A stretch of DNA of 34,988 bases from Romboutsia timonensis (GCF_900106845.1 NZ_LT629849.1:138772-173759), one strand, 5' to 3'; counted from the stretch's first letter, positions 7,587-17,306 are shown. Notes: generated by a model not told the origin, from the letters alone. Made by a program: numbers and translations.

Positions 7587-8941
7587 AAAGAGGAAAAAGT
7601 CTGTACATGATATTTTTAGGATACTTGATTAGTTTTTGTATTTTAAGCATAATATGGATTTTTTCATTAGTAGCTTTTATTAATATTTCTGTTAATAAGG
7701 ATATAATAAAGCCTGCTAACTATATGGAAAATCAAGTAGAAAAATTAAAACTAGAAGCAAAGCAAGGTTTGAAGTTTGATTCAAGTAAAATACCTTATTC
7801 AAGTAATTACATTTTTTTTGATAATAAAAATAAAGTGGTTAAATCAAACACTAATGAAGATGAAACAAAGAATATAAATAAATATTTAGATGGGGAAAAA
7901 TTCAGCAGTAAATATGTTTACGATAAAATAATCTTTAAAGATGGAACTTGTATAATTGGATATGATATTAAAGCACACTTTACATCAAGGATACTGCATG
8001 ACTTAATACCATACCCAGAAAAACTATTAATAGTTGTATTTTTAACAGGATTTATATTTATAGCACTTATCATAGCAATACAGTTTGGTAAAAAATTAAA
8101 AAAAGAATTGTATCCTCTTAAATTATCAACTGAGAAAATAATGAATCAAGACTTAGATTTTGAAGTGAAAAATAGTGATGTGAAAGAATTTAATGAAGTA
8201 TTAATTTCCATTTCAAATATGAAAATAGCCTTAAAAGAATCGTTAATGATGCAGTGGCATATGGAAAAGGAAAAGAAAAATCAAATATGTGCGCTAGCTC
8301 ATGATATAAAAACACCAATAACTATAATAAAAGGAAATGCAGAACTTTTAAAGGAGAGTCAACTATGTCAAGAGGATAGAGAGTTTACAGACTACATTAT
8401 TAATAATGCAGATAAAGTTGAAAAATATATATCTATATTAATTGATATATCAAAATCACCTTTAGAAAAAAATGAAACTAAAGAAGCTATTGACATAGAT
8501 AAATTTGTAGAAGAATTAAAATGTGAACTTTACGCATTGTGTTCATTAAAAAGCATAGCAGTTTCTAATAAGATGAGTTATAAAACAAAAATAATTATAG
8601 GGAATAAAGAACTCTTAATGAGAGCTATTGTAAACATAATGTCAAATGCAGTTGACTATTCACCTACAAAAAGTGAGATTGAGTTTGTAGTAAGTGAGAA
8701 GGAAGGTATGTTTATATTTACTATAAGGGATTCTGGTAGAGGATTTACTGAGGGTGGACTCAAAAATGCCACAAGTCAATTTTATATGGAAGCAAATGAA
8801 AGAAAAGTTGGAGAACATTATGGTATGGGATTGTATATTGCAGAATCCGTAGCTAAAAAGCATGGTGGTTTTGTAATCTTAAAAAATAGAGAAGACAAAG
8901 TTGGTGCAGAGGTTTCGTTAATGATTAATACTAAAGTATGA
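7577..8941 (+). CDS. Sensor histidine kinase
   Basis: The 454-residue membrane kinase has a first helix at about 11-39, an extracellular sensor loop of about 110 residues (40-149), a second helix at about 150-170, a HAMP-like linker, the H-box ALAHDIKTPITIIKG with phosphoacceptor H242, N-box IVNIMSNAVDYSPT, G1 RDSGRGF and G2 GEHYGMGLYIAES. The start is ATG 7577, with GGGGGAT at 7560-7566, overlapping the regulator stop. The medium-sized extracellular loop suggests direct sensing of a peptide or cell-wall signal, more than transporter-dependent (Bce-type) sensing. The RR-HK order after the exporter genes differs from C. difficile cprABC-K-R, where the kinase comes first. Confidence 0.93.
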   Translation: MDIKRGKSLYMIFLGYLISFCILSIIWIFSLVAFINISVNKDIIKPANYMENQVEKLKLEAKQGLKFDSSKIPYSSNYIFFDNKNKVVKSNTNEDETKNINKYLDGEKFSSKYVYDKIIFKDGTCIIGYDIKAHFTSRILHDLIPYPEKLLIVVFLTGFIFIALIIAIQFGKKLKKELYPLKLSTEKIMNQDLDFEVKNSDVKEFNEVLISISNMKIALKESLMMQWHMEKEKKNQICALAHDIKTPITIIKGNAELLKESQLCQEDREFTDYIINNADKVEKYISILIDISKSPLEKNETKEAIDIDKFVEELKCELYALCSLKSIAVSNKMSYKTKIIIGNKELLMRAIVNIMSNAVDYSPTKSEIEFVVSEKEGMFIFTIRDSGRGFTEGGLKNATSQFYMEANERKVGEHYGMGLYIAESVAKKHGGFVILKNREDKVGAEVSLMINTKV

Positions 8942-9102
8942 TATATTCAGATAGATTATATATATACTTAGTATAGCTAGAGTATATTTATTGTAATGCT
9001 AGACGTATAGCATTTTAAATAAGCTATAAATGAATGTGAAGTTTTATTAGGCATTTATTATAAAGTTGAGTATAAGTTAATTGTGGGTATGATTCTTGTG
9101 AA
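8942..9102. other. Non-coding end of the cassette
   Basis: There are 161 bp with no plausible gene. A 7-bp hairpin, AATGCTA/TAGCATT (8995-9014), followed by TT, is a weak terminator candidate for the kinase gene. No integrase or excisionase fragment is visible. Confidence 0.5.
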
Positions 9103-9141
9103 TCGTCTCCACCATTGAAATCCACGAAAAACACATTGATA
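9103..9141 (+). repeat. 39-bp direct repeat, distal att-like copy (ssrA 3' end)
   Basis: This is identical to 4586-4624: the terminal CGTCTCCACCA of ssrA and the next 27 bases. No tRNA-like domain precedes it, so it is a stranded 3' fragment and not a second tmRNA gene. Confidence 0.85.
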
Positions 9142-9163
9142 ATTTTATCAATGTGTTTTTTTA
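9127..9163 (+). terminator. Duplicated ssrA-type terminator
   Basis: AAAACACATTGATAA pairs with TATCAATGTGTTTT, followed by T-rich sequence. The stem arms match the terminator at 4611-4646; only the loop differs. It was therefore duplicated together with the 39-bp repeat. It would also terminate transcription leaving the cassette. Confidence 0.8.
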
Positions 9164-9687
9164 TTGCAATAAATTGATTTTATAAAGACATAAAATATGA
9201 AATATAAATTAGAAAGTTAAGATTAAATATAGTAAGAATTAAGCTAAAAAGTACATGATGAATTACTAGTCATTTAGAGTATCTTCCTTAAGTTTGTCAA
9301 ACTAAGTATTATAAAATGCTGTTAAATTTTCCTTCTGATGAACATTTTGAGGGACATTAATAAAGCAATTTTTTTATTTTAACAATTTATAAATTGCATA
9401 CTTTAATTAGAATTACGTTGTTTTTAATATAGCCTTTTGATATAAATTTTAGATAATGAAAGGTACTTATAAGTAAATTTACTTTTAGGAGTTTTTATTA
9501 TTTAATTGAAAATATATTAAAATGATAGATGATGTTACTATTTTTAAAAACAAACTACAAAATTCGACAAAATAACCTACAATATCATTGAAAAAACTAT
9601 ATTATTTAATATATAATATTAGAAAATAAATTAAAAATTTATTATTTATAGTACTTATAATAAAAAATATATTGGAGGAATATTAAA
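9164..9687. other. AT-rich intergenic region upstream of the M6 protease
   Basis: About 525 bp without a convincing gene. I see a weak hairpin around GCAATTT/AAATTGC (about 9364-9400) and the promoter described separately. No riboswitch signature was recognised. Confidence 0.5.
9588..9617 (+). promoter_or_regulatory. Putative sigma-A promoter of the M6 protease gene
   Basis: TTGAAA (9588-9593) and TATAAT (9612-9617) are separated by 18 bp. The predicted leader is about 65 nt and carries GGAGGA at 9674-9679. Confidence 0.55.
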
Positions 9688-9688
9688 G

Positions 9689-12600
9689 GTGATAAAAAGA
9701 ATAATGGCGCTTTTTTTAGCATTAATTATGTGCTTAGATGTAAGTATAACAGCAAATGCAGCTGTTTTGAATAAACCTACTGAGCATATTGCAAATGTAG
9801 TTTATTTTGTTGATTTTAAAGATAGCAATTCAAATTTTATGGATGGCAAAGTTGATAAGGTTAAAGATATGTTTGATGGAAATAAGGATACTTCATTAAG
9901 TAACTATATAAAAATTATATCTTATAATCAAATGAATGTGCATAATTACTTTCCACAAGAACAAAATGGAAAAATAACACCATATAGATTACCGAATAAT
10001 AGAAGTTACTATAACAATAGTAACGAAACTGAATTAATATCAAATGTACTTGAAAATGTTCCTGTAGACCCAAGTTACAATATTGATATGAATAATGATG
10101 GATATGTTGATAATGTTATATTTATTTTTGGTGCAAAAAAGGGTGAAGATGGTGATGTGCTTTGGGCACATAAAGCTAATCATAATGGTGCAACAGAAGT
10201 AAACGGTAAAAAAGTAAATAACTACAATATACATAGCTCATATGGTTTGATTGACTCTGTATTAAGGGAAAGAGGAGTACTTATACATGAATTTATGCAC
10301 TCAATAGGTTACCCAGATTTATATCGTTCAAGAGGAACTGGTGCACCAGTTGGAGGATGGGACATAATGGCTAGTGTTTCATCATTTGTTCAGTACCCAT
10401 TATCTTATTTAAGAAGTGCCATATCTGGATGGATATCGATAGATACTATAACTCAAAATGGAACATACACATTAAAGCCTTCAAGTAATTCAGGTGATAA
10501 TCAAGCTTTAATTTTAAAAACTCCTATTTCAGAAAAAGAGTTTTTTGTTGTTGAGTATAGAAAAGCTGGAACACCATATAAAGATCAGCTTGATGAAAAA
10601 ATACCAGGTAGTGGCTTAATAATTTATAGAGTAAATACAGAAGAAACTTCGAACTATCATGGTAACAAAGATTATATTTATGTATTTAGACCAGGTGAGA
10701 CAGGAGAAGGTGATGGTAATGGAAAATTATCAGAAGCTTTCTTATCTAAAGAATCTGGAAGAACAACTTATGGTAGTTCTGATTTTAGTAAAAAAATAAG
10801 TGACAAAGCAATAACTTATTCTAACGGGCAAAATAGTGGAATAGTTATAGAGAATGTTTCAAATGCAGGAGAAGAAATCACTTTTGATGTTAAATTTACA
10901 GATACATCAAATCTAGATATATGGGATGTAGTAGGAAATAAAGAAGTATCAAATAGAACAAACAATGATATTGATATGGATGTAGTTGGAGATAAAGTTT
11001 ATACAGTATATAATGAGGATAATAAGTTAAAAGCTAAGATGTTTGATGGTTCAAATTGGGTTAGTTTAGGAGATAGTATAATAAATAATAAAGGAAATAA
11101 CCCAACAATTACAGTGTACAATGATACACCATATGTTTTATATCATGATTCTGCTTATAAAAGTATAGTTGCAAAATTTACGAATAATAAATGGGAAACT
11201 GTGCAAACTCTAACAAGCGATTTAAGTCAGTATTCAGATATGATTGCAACTAATAATGGAGTATATATTGCAATTACAAATGGTAAGACAACATTTATGA
11301 ATGAAGGTAAGGCGTATTTAAAAGTATTTAAATTAAATTCAAATACAAATAAGTTTGAATGCATTGGAAACAATATACATACAGGGTATGTAGTAGAACC
11401 TTCTTTAAGTGAGAGTAACGGAAATGTATATGTGTCATATACAGATTTTTTACAGAATAATAAAGTTTTCATACAGAAGTATGAAAATAATACTTGGAAA
11501 AATATAGAGGGGATAAATTTATCAGCATCAAGAGCTGTTATTGAGGTAACTGATAAAAAATTATACCTTGCAACTACTTTTGTAAATGGAACAAACTCTT
11601 CGCAAGTTCATGTTTATGAAAATAACAAATGGACTAAACTTGGAGAAGATGTTGGTGGAAGTGAAGTAACAAATTTACTTATAGATGTTAATGGTAAAAT
11701 ACCGTATGTAGCTTATGTTGATAGCGTAAAGGGTTGTTCAATAGTTAAAAAAATTAATGGTGATAAATGGGTACAAGAAGGATTAAATGTATCAGACGAG
11801 AATTTAAGTAAACTTGATTTTAAAATAAGTAATAATAAAGCGTATGTTGCAATTAATCCAACTGCATCAAAAAAATTATTAATTAAATCGAGACAATTAG
11901 AAAAATCAAATACAGGACAAATAGTTGGAGTTTCAGGTATTACCTTGAACAAAACAGCTCTGAATTTAACAATAGGAGCTAGTGAAAGTTTAGTAGCAAC
12001 AATAAGTCCAAGTAATGCCACAAATAAAGATGTGGAATGGACAAGTAGCAATACAAACGTAGCTACGGTAGATACAACAGGAAAAGTAACAGGTGTATCA
12101 GCAGGAAGTGCAACAATAACGGTAAAAACGAAAGATGGATCTAAAGTAGCAACATGTAATGTTACAGTAAAAAATCCAGTAATATCAGTAACAGGAGTTA
12201 CTTTAAACAAAACAGCACTGAATTTAGTAACGGGAGCTAGTGAAAGTTTAGTAGCAACAATAAGTCCAAGTAATGCCACAAATAAAAATGTGGAATGGAC
12301 AAGTAGCAATACAAATGTAGCTACAGTAGATACAACAGGAAAAGTAACAGGTGTATCATCAGGAAGTGCAACAATAACGGTAAAAACAAAAGATGGAGCT
12401 AAAGTAGCAACATGTAATGTTACAGTAAAAAATCCAGTAATATCAGCAAATGAAAATAAGCTGATTGGAGAAGATAGATATAAAACTGCTATAAAAGTAA
12501 GTAATAGAGGATGGAGTAAATCAGATAATGTAGTAATAGTAAATTCAAGTGCTATAGTAGATGCACTTAGTGCAACACCTTTTGCTAAGATGAAAAATGC

Positions 12601-13345
12601 TCCAATACTTCTTACTGGAGCAGAGAATTTAAATAATGAAACTAAAAAAGAAATAACTCGATTAGGAGCAAAAAATGTATATGTAATAGGTGGAACAGGT
12701 GTAGTATCAAAAAATGTAGTATCTGAATTAAAAGCTATGAATCTTAATGTAGATAGAATAAGCGGAGATACTAGATATACTACAGCATTAGAAGTTGCAA
12801 AAAGATTAGGTAATGTTTCGGAAATAGCTGTTGTAAATGGAGTTACTGGTTTAGCAGATGCAGTATCAATAGCACCTGTTGCAGCAGATAGAAATATGCC
12901 AATAGTACTATCATCACCAAATGAAGGAACAAAAGTGTTTGATGAATTTATAAAGGTTAATAGCATAAAAACATCCTATGTAATAGGAGGAGAAGCGGCT
13001 ATTTCAAAAGATGTAGCATTTAAACTACCTAATGCAAATAGATTAGGTGGAGCAAGTAGAAATGAAACTAATGCGATTATATTAGAGAAGTTTTATACAA
13101 ATAGGGATTTAAATAATATATTTGTTGCAAAAGATGGAATGAAAAAAGTAGACGATCTAATAGATGCTTTAGCAGTAGGTGTCTTAGCATCTAAAGAAAA
13201 ATCTCCAGTAGTAATAGTAGGAAATAAACTAGACGCTAAACAAGAAGAATTATTAGAGTACAAGAATCCAAAAGAGATAACTCAAGTTGGAGGAAATGGA
13301 AATGAAAATGCATTTAGCCAAATAGTAAATATATTTAAAAAGTAA
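9689..13345 (+). CDS. Secreted M6-family metalloprotease with Ig-like repeats and CWB2 cell-wall anchor
   Basis: A 1218-residue surface protease. Residues 1-24 form a signal peptide (basic start, hydrophobic core, TANAA cleavage region). The M6 peptidase domain (about 30-405) carries the zinc motif HEFMHSIGYPD at 200-210 with catalytic E201, and the Met-turn-like GGWDIMAS at 222-229. Residues about 410-745 are repetitive beta-rich sequence of unknown fold. Two near-identical 86-residue Ig-like Big_2 repeats follow (748-833 and 834-919). Three CWB2 repeats (about 923-1218) should hold it non-covalently to the anionic cell-wall polymer, as in C. difficile cell-wall proteins. Translation starts at GTG, 9 nt after GGAGGA. 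M6 enzymes such as InhA degrade host proteins; the actual substrate here is unknown. Confidence 0.93.
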   Translation: MIKRIMALFLALIMCLDVSITANAAVLNKPTEHIANVVYFVDFKDSNSNFMDGKVDKVKDMFDGNKDTSLSNYIKIISYNQMNVHNYFPQEQNGKITPYRLPNNRSYYNNSNETELISNVLENVPVDPSYNIDMNNDGYVDNVIFIFGAKKGEDGDVLWAHKANHNGATEVNGKKVNNYNIHSSYGLIDSVLRERGVLIHEFMHSIGYPDLYRSRGTGAPVGGWDIMASVSSFVQYPLSYLRSAISGWISIDTITQNGTYTLKPSSNSGDNQALILKTPISEKEFFVVEYRKAGTPYKDQLDEKIPGSGLIIYRVNTEETSNYHGNKDYIYVFRPGETGEGDGNGKLSEAFLSKESGRTTYGSSDFSKKISDKAITYSNGQNSGIVIENVSNAGEEITFDVKFTDTSNLDIWDVVGNKEVSNRTNNDIDMDVVGDKVYTVYNEDNKLKAKMFDGSNWVSLGDSIINNKGNNPTITVYNDTPYVLYHDSAYKSIVAKFTNNKWETVQTLTSDLSQYSDMIATNNGVYIAITNGKTTFMNEGKAYLKVFKLNSNTNKFECIGNNIHTGYVVEPSLSESNGNVYVSYTDFLQNNKVFIQKYENNTWKNIEGINLSASRAVIEVTDKKLYLATTFVNGTNSSQVHVYENNKWTKLGEDVGGSEVTNLLIDVNGKIPYVAYVDSVKGCSIVKKINGDKWVQEGLNVSDENLSKLDFKISNNKAYVAINPTASKKLLIKSRQLEKSNTGQIVGVSGITLNKTALNLTIGASESLVATISPSNATNKDVEWTSSNTNVATVDTTGKVTGVSAGSATITVKTKDGSKVATCNVTVKNPVISVTGVTLNKTALNLVTGASESLVATISPSNATNKNVEWTSSNTNVATVDTTGKVTGVSSGSATITVKTKDGAKVATCNVTVKNPVISANENKLIGEDRYKTAIKVSNRGWSKSDNVVIVNSSAIVDALSATPFAKMKNAPILLTGAENLNNETKKEITRLGAKNVYVIGGTGVVSKNVVSELKAMNLNVDRISGDTRYTTALEVAKRLGNVSEIAVVNGVTGLADAVSIAPVAADRNMPIVLSSPNEGTKVFDEFIKVNSIKTSYVIGGEAAISKDVAFKLPNANRLGGASRNETNAIILEKFYTNRDLNNIFVAKDGMKKVDDLIDALAVGVLASKEKSPVVIVGNKLDAKQEELLEYKNPKEITQVGGNGNENAFSQIVNIFKK
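11930..12445 (+). repeat. Two in-frame 258-bp tandem repeats (Ig-like domains)
   Basis: Units 11930-12187 and 12188-12445 are nearly identical at DNA level, with exactly 258 bp each (86 codons). Most third-codon positions also match, so the duplication is recent or kept alike by gene conversion. Confidence 0.9.
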
Positions 13346-13896
13346 ATATAACAAAGGAGATAGAATTATGGGGATTATTGCTGTGATTTATCTCAACTAT
13401 TAAAATCCTCAAAAAACGTATATTGAAGGGGTAGAACTCAGGCAAGGTAATGCACTATATAAAGTCCACTGTCTTTAAAAGTCGATACTATAGAAGGATT
13501 AAAAGAATTATTAAATTTTACAGAAAAATCAAGATTTACTGTAGTTAATGTTGAAGAAGTAAAAGTTACTAAAGATAATCAAGAAGTAATATACATTTAG
13601 ATAATATTGTAGATACAGATAATACAAATAATGAAAATAATACTACAGGAGAAGATAAAGCAAATAATAATACACCTGATAAGAATAAAAATTCTTCATC
13701 TAATAATACTTCCAATGATAATAGTAATAATTTAGATGATAACTCTAACGAAACTAATAAAGAAGGAAATCCTAAAACTTATGATGGTGGAGTATGGTAA
13801 TATATATTAAATGGAATAGGAACACTAGGATTATTATCAATATTAAATAAGAGAAACAGAAGAAAAAATAATATAAATAAAGAAATAAGTAGATAG
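13346..13896 (+). pseudogene. Degraded surface protein with sorting-signal tail
   Basis: Only fragments remain. A short ATG reading, MGIIAVIYLNY, stops at once. A piece GLKELLNFTEKSRFTVVNVE ends at TAG 13598-13600. A +2-shifted frame from 13600 then gives an Asn/Thr/Asp-rich spacer and NPKTYDGG, stops at TAA 13798-13800, and continues in the same frame through a hydrophobic segment (GIGTLGLLSIL) to a basic KRNRRK tail. That is the layout of a sortase signal. The homologous tail at 20.97 kb has TCA where this copy has TAA, so the stop is a nonsense mutation. At least one frameshift and one stop make it non-functional. Confidence 0.75.
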
Positions 13897-13930
13897 ATAA
13901 ATAAAACTATCTACTTATTTCTTTATTTAT
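13873..13930 (+). terminator. Long perfect hairpin terminator after the surface-protein remnant
   Basis: Positions 13873-13896 and 13907-13930 are perfectly complementary over 24 bp around a 10-nt loop. The stem includes AAGTAGATAG/CTATCTACTT, also the stem of the terminator at 21081-21109. The T-rich 3' arm can serve as the U-tract. Confidence 0.75.
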
Positions 13931-13945
13931 AATAATAAATCTTGT

Positions 13946-13971
13946 TAAATAAAAATAGAATGCTATCGTAT
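13946..13971 (+). promoter_or_regulatory. Orphaned flagellar-type promoter motif
   Basis: TAAA (13946-13949), 16 bp, then TCGTAT (13966-13971) has the spacing and sequence of the motif before the flagellar operon at 21140-21165. It lies in the duplicated segment and now points into an IS30 fragment, so it probably drives nothing useful. Confidence 0.4.
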
Positions 13972-14002
13972 AAATTTACAAATCCTTATCCTTCTTTGGA
14001 AA

Positions 14003-14173
14003 TGGGAGAGTAATGAGAACACTAATGGATTGTTAAGAAATTTTTATCCTAAAAGAGTTGATTTTTATGATATAACACAAAATGAGCTTGATGCTGTAGT
14101 GAATATAATAAATAATAGATTTTGCAAGTGTTTTGAATATAAAATACCTGTAGAAGTGTTTGCTGTAGCATAA
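14003..14173 (+). pseudogene. IS30-family transposase, C-terminal remnant
   Basis: WESNENTNGLLRNFYPK, then ELDAVVNIINNR, then a KIPVEVF tail, is the end of the IS30 DDE domain, with the catalytic Glu in ESNENTNG. The remaining protein is missing upstream and has no start. It differs in sequence from the intact copy next door, so it derives from another IS30-type element. Confidence 0.8.
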
Positions 14174-14186
14174 ATATATTTTATTA

Positions 14187-15302
14187 CCTGAATTGTCAAT
14201 TTAAATCAGACAAATTACTTATGAATCACTAAGCAAATGTAAGTAAGCTTTCAAATCCAGTTGCTTCTTTTATAACCTCATTTGGTGTTTTATAGTCTAG
14301 TGATTTTCTAGGTATAGAATTCCATTTATACGCAATCATATTTAATTCTTCTTGAGAATATGCAGATAAATCTGTAGACTTAGGTAAATCTTTTCTAACT
14401 ATTCCATTTGAATTCTCATTTAGCCCTCTTTGACCTGGTGATCCAGGGTCTCCAAAGTAGATTTCAATATTAACTGAACTATCTTTTTCTATGTCTGACC
14501 ATTTTGAAAACTCTTTACCTCTATCAAATGTAATAGTAGATATACACGACTTATGTAAAGATGATAGCCATTTGCAAATTGCTTCTTTAACATCCTCACT
14601 CTTTCTACTTGCTTTAAGTAATACAATATATTTTGAATACTTTTCTACTAAAGTAACTATAGCTGATTTTCTAGCTTTTCCTACAATAGTATCTCCCTCA
14701 AAATGGCCATATTCTATACTAGTTTTAGCATTAGGATACTTTTCATCTCTTTCATGAATTGTTTTACATGTATTAATTTTACCTCTTGTTTCGTTATGAC
14801 CCTTCGGGTTATTTTTACCCTTACGTCTCAACTTATTTATATCTATTACACCTTGTTTTGCTAATTTGTATAATGTTTTTGTTGATATTTTTTCATCTTT
14901 TCCATCTATTTTATCTCTTCCTGCGATAGCATCTAAAGACCAATCATTTTCTAGCTTATTATTGATATCATCTAATTTTTCTTTGCTTAATACAATGGGC
15001 TTTCTTCCACATCTAGATTTATTTATTAGGTATTGATTATATATTTCTTGAACAGTAAGTCCTTGCATAAATAGCTTGTAATATCTGTAAACTTTATCTT
15101 TTCCAATTTTCATTCTTTGAGCGCAAGCTCTTGCTTTCACGCCTAAATAGTAATTTGCTTCTAGATTTGTTAGCTGATTTATGTTAATATGATTAAAAGA
15201 CATTTTTGGTACTCCTTTTGTTGATTTTAGTAGGTTAACTAAGTATATCATAAGTGTCTTTTTTTGTTTATATATTTGTCTGATTTAATTATACAATTCA
15301 GG
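14187..15302 (-). mobile_element. Intact IS30-family insertion sequence
   Basis: The left end CCTGAATTGTCAATTTAAAT and the right end match as imperfect inverted repeats, with outer CCTGAATTGT and inner TTAAATCAGACAAAT shared. A single transposase gene fills the element. The dinucleotide TA flanks both ends (14185-14186 and 15303-15304) and could be a 2-bp target duplication. The element sits at the broken 5' side of the Ig-repeat surface gene. Confidence 0.85.
14229..15203 (-). CDS. IS30-family transposase
   Basis: The 324-residue DDE transposase catalyses cut-out and circle-mediated integration of its element. The N-terminal helix-turn-helix covers about residues 1-75. Catalytic positions are seen in YGHFEGDTIVG (D), ITFDRGKEF (D) and the GLNENSNGIVRK region (E). 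I chose the ATG at 15203 because AAGGAG lies 8 nt upstream; an in-frame earlier start (15251) lies near the inverted repeat and lacks an SD. The reading frame is uninterrupted, so it may be active. Confidence 0.93.
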   Translation of the reverse strand: MSFNHININQLTNLEANYYLGVKARACAQRMKIGKDKVYRYYKLFMQGLTVQEIYNQYLINKSRCGRKPIVLSKEKLDDINNKLENDWSLDAIAGRDKIDGKDEKISTKTLYKLAKQGVIDINKLRRKGKNNPKGHNETRGKINTCKTIHERDEKYPNAKTSIEYGHFEGDTIVGKARKSAIVTLVEKYSKYIVLLKASRKSEDVKEAICKWLSSLHKSCISTITFDRGKEFSKWSDIEKDSSVNIEIYFGDPGSPGQRGLNENSNGIVRKDLPKSTDLSAYSQEELNMIAYKWNSIPRKSLDYKTPNEVIKEATGFESLLTFA

Positions 15303-17102
15303 TATAAAAATGAGTTTTTAAGTGATGATAAAGATCAGATTACAATAAGTGGTAGAGCACAAACAGCATATAATAATAAACAATTTTTAGCTTATGGAAA
15401 TAAATATTTAGAGACTAAAGATACTGTTAATTACAATAAAGGAAATTTAATATTATCTGAATCTCAAGAATCAGAAGTATCGTCAAAATTAAATGCTGGA
15501 TATGACAAGTACAAGAATGTTAATATTCCATTGACACCAGCAACAGTAGATTACACATATATAAATAAATTAATTAATGAAGATAATGTATTCTATGAAG
15601 ATGTAAAAAATAAAGGCTTAATAGGTATTTTAGGTGGCCAATATTCAGAAGCAGTGGCTAATGAATTAAAATCTTTAATAGAGGAAACACAGAACTTAAT
15701 TAATTCAAAATCATTAAATCAATATAATACAAATAAGAAACTTACATTTATTGAAGAAACTTTTAATAAATTTAAATCTAGTATAAATACAAAAGGTGAT
15801 GCACCTACAATAACAGGATCAAGTATTGTTACTATAAATCAAGGAGATTCATTTGATTTTATGGATGGAATTACAATAGTAGATGACCGTGATACTATAG
15901 ATCAAATGAATATAAAAATAGAACAAGGTAATTTTGATTCACATATACCAGGACAATATACAATAAAATATATTATTCAAGATAGAGATGGTAATGTAAC
16001 AGAATTTGAAAGAGAAGTTGTTGTAATAATTATAGGTGCTCCAGTAATAGAAGGATTAAATAAAGTAGAATTAAAAGTAGGAGACAAGTTTGAACCATTA
16101 GCAGGAGTAAAAGCTACTGATAAAGATGGTAGAGATATAACAAAAGACATAAAGGTAAGTGGAAGAGTAGATGTTAATGTAGAAGGAACATATGAATTAA
16201 TATACTCAGTAACAGACTCATATGGAAAGAAAACAGAAATTAAAAGAGAAGTTGTTGTAAGAAGTAATGAAGCTCCAGTAATAGAAGGATTAGATAGAGT
16301 AGAACTAAAAGTAGGAGATTAATTTGAACCATTAGCAGGAGTAAAAGCAACAGATAAAGAAGATGGAGATATAACAAAAGATATAAAGGTAATGGGAAGA
16401 GTAGATGTTAATGTAGAAGGAACATATGAATTAACATATACAGTAACAGATTCAGATGGTAACAAAACGGAATCTAAAAGAGAAGTTGTTGTAAGACCTA
16501 TAAAAGTTGAAATAAATAATGCACCAACTATAGAAGCAAATGATAAAATTATAAAAGTTGGAACTGAGTTTAATCCACTTAGTGATGTAACTGCATTTGA
16601 TGCTGAAGATGGAGATATAACTAATAAAATAAATATAGTATCAAATAATGTTAATACAAGTAAAGTTGGAAATTATGAAGTAGTATACGAAGTTACTGAT
16701 AGTAAAGGTGTATCTACAACTAAAGTTATATCAGTAGTTGTAGTTTCTAATAATAAACCAGTAATAATAGGTGCTAATGATATTAAAATCAAAAAAGGAA
16801 GTAAATTTGATTTAATGGCTGGTGTAAGTGCCTACGATTATGAAGATGGAGACTTGACTAATAAGATTACTGTATTAGGTACTGTAGATACAAATAAACC
16901 TGGTAGATATGGTATTGTTTATAGCGTTTCTGACAGTGAAGATAATATTACTAAAATCACAAGAAAAGTAACTGTATATGACAATAAATCAAATTTAATG
17001 CAGAACCCTCAGACTGGAGAACAATCAAATACAATGCTTTGGGTAGCAACAGGTGCAGTAGCTCTTATGGGATTAGCACTTCTAAATAGAAGGAAAAAAT
17101 AA
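15303..17102 (+). pseudogene. Sortase-anchored Ig-repeat surface protein, broken by IS30 and a nonsense codon
   Basis: An open frame starts abruptly at the IS30 end, so the signal peptide and N-terminal region are lost. After about 170 residues without recognised domains come about five Ig-like repeats of roughly 75-80 residues of the DUF5011/Cry22-type (pattern: FEPLAGVKATD, GDITKDI, GTYELTYTVTD, GN, REVVV). The protein ends in NPQTGEQSN, a membrane helix (TMLWVATGAVALMGLALL) and NRRKK, a class of signal recognised by clostridial sortase B-type enzymes. Within repeat 3, TAA at 16320-16322 replaces a Lys codon; the same frame continues cleanly for 260 codons, so only one recent nonsense mutation separates the halves. 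No sortase gene is in the window. Confidence 0.88.
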
Positions 17103-17240
17103 ATTAAGAAATATGTATAAAAATACAGAATAATATTTCATAATAAAGTAAATATTCTAATAACTAATTATTTTACAAAAAACTTAAGGTAATTTAATTA
17201 TTAATTGATATTTATATTAAATATTTAAATAAGATTTATC

Positions 17241-17276
17241 AAAAGAAGTATTGCATAGTAGCAATACTTCTTTTTT
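17241..17276 (+). terminator. Terminator of the Ig-repeat surface gene
   Basis: AAAAGAAGTATTGC (17241-17254) pairs perfectly with 17261-17274 around a 6-nt loop, ending in a T-run. It lies 138 nt after the stop; 17103-17240 holds only AT-rich sequence. The T-rich loop-side symmetry means it may work in both directions. Confidence 0.85.
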
Positions 17277-17306
17277 ACGCTTAAGGATATTATATAGTAG
17301 TCGAAC

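Noticed and set aside
9103-9141. Second tmRNA or tRNA gene suggested by the CGTCTCCACCA end
   Set aside because: No acceptor partner, T-arm or tag frame lies upstream; it is only the duplicated 3' end of ssrA.
11713-12966. Long open frame (417 codons) on the minus strand inside the M6 protease gene
   Set aside because: It mirrors the Ig-like repeats and CWB2 region in antisense, has no SD or known domain, and the plus-strand protein is certain.
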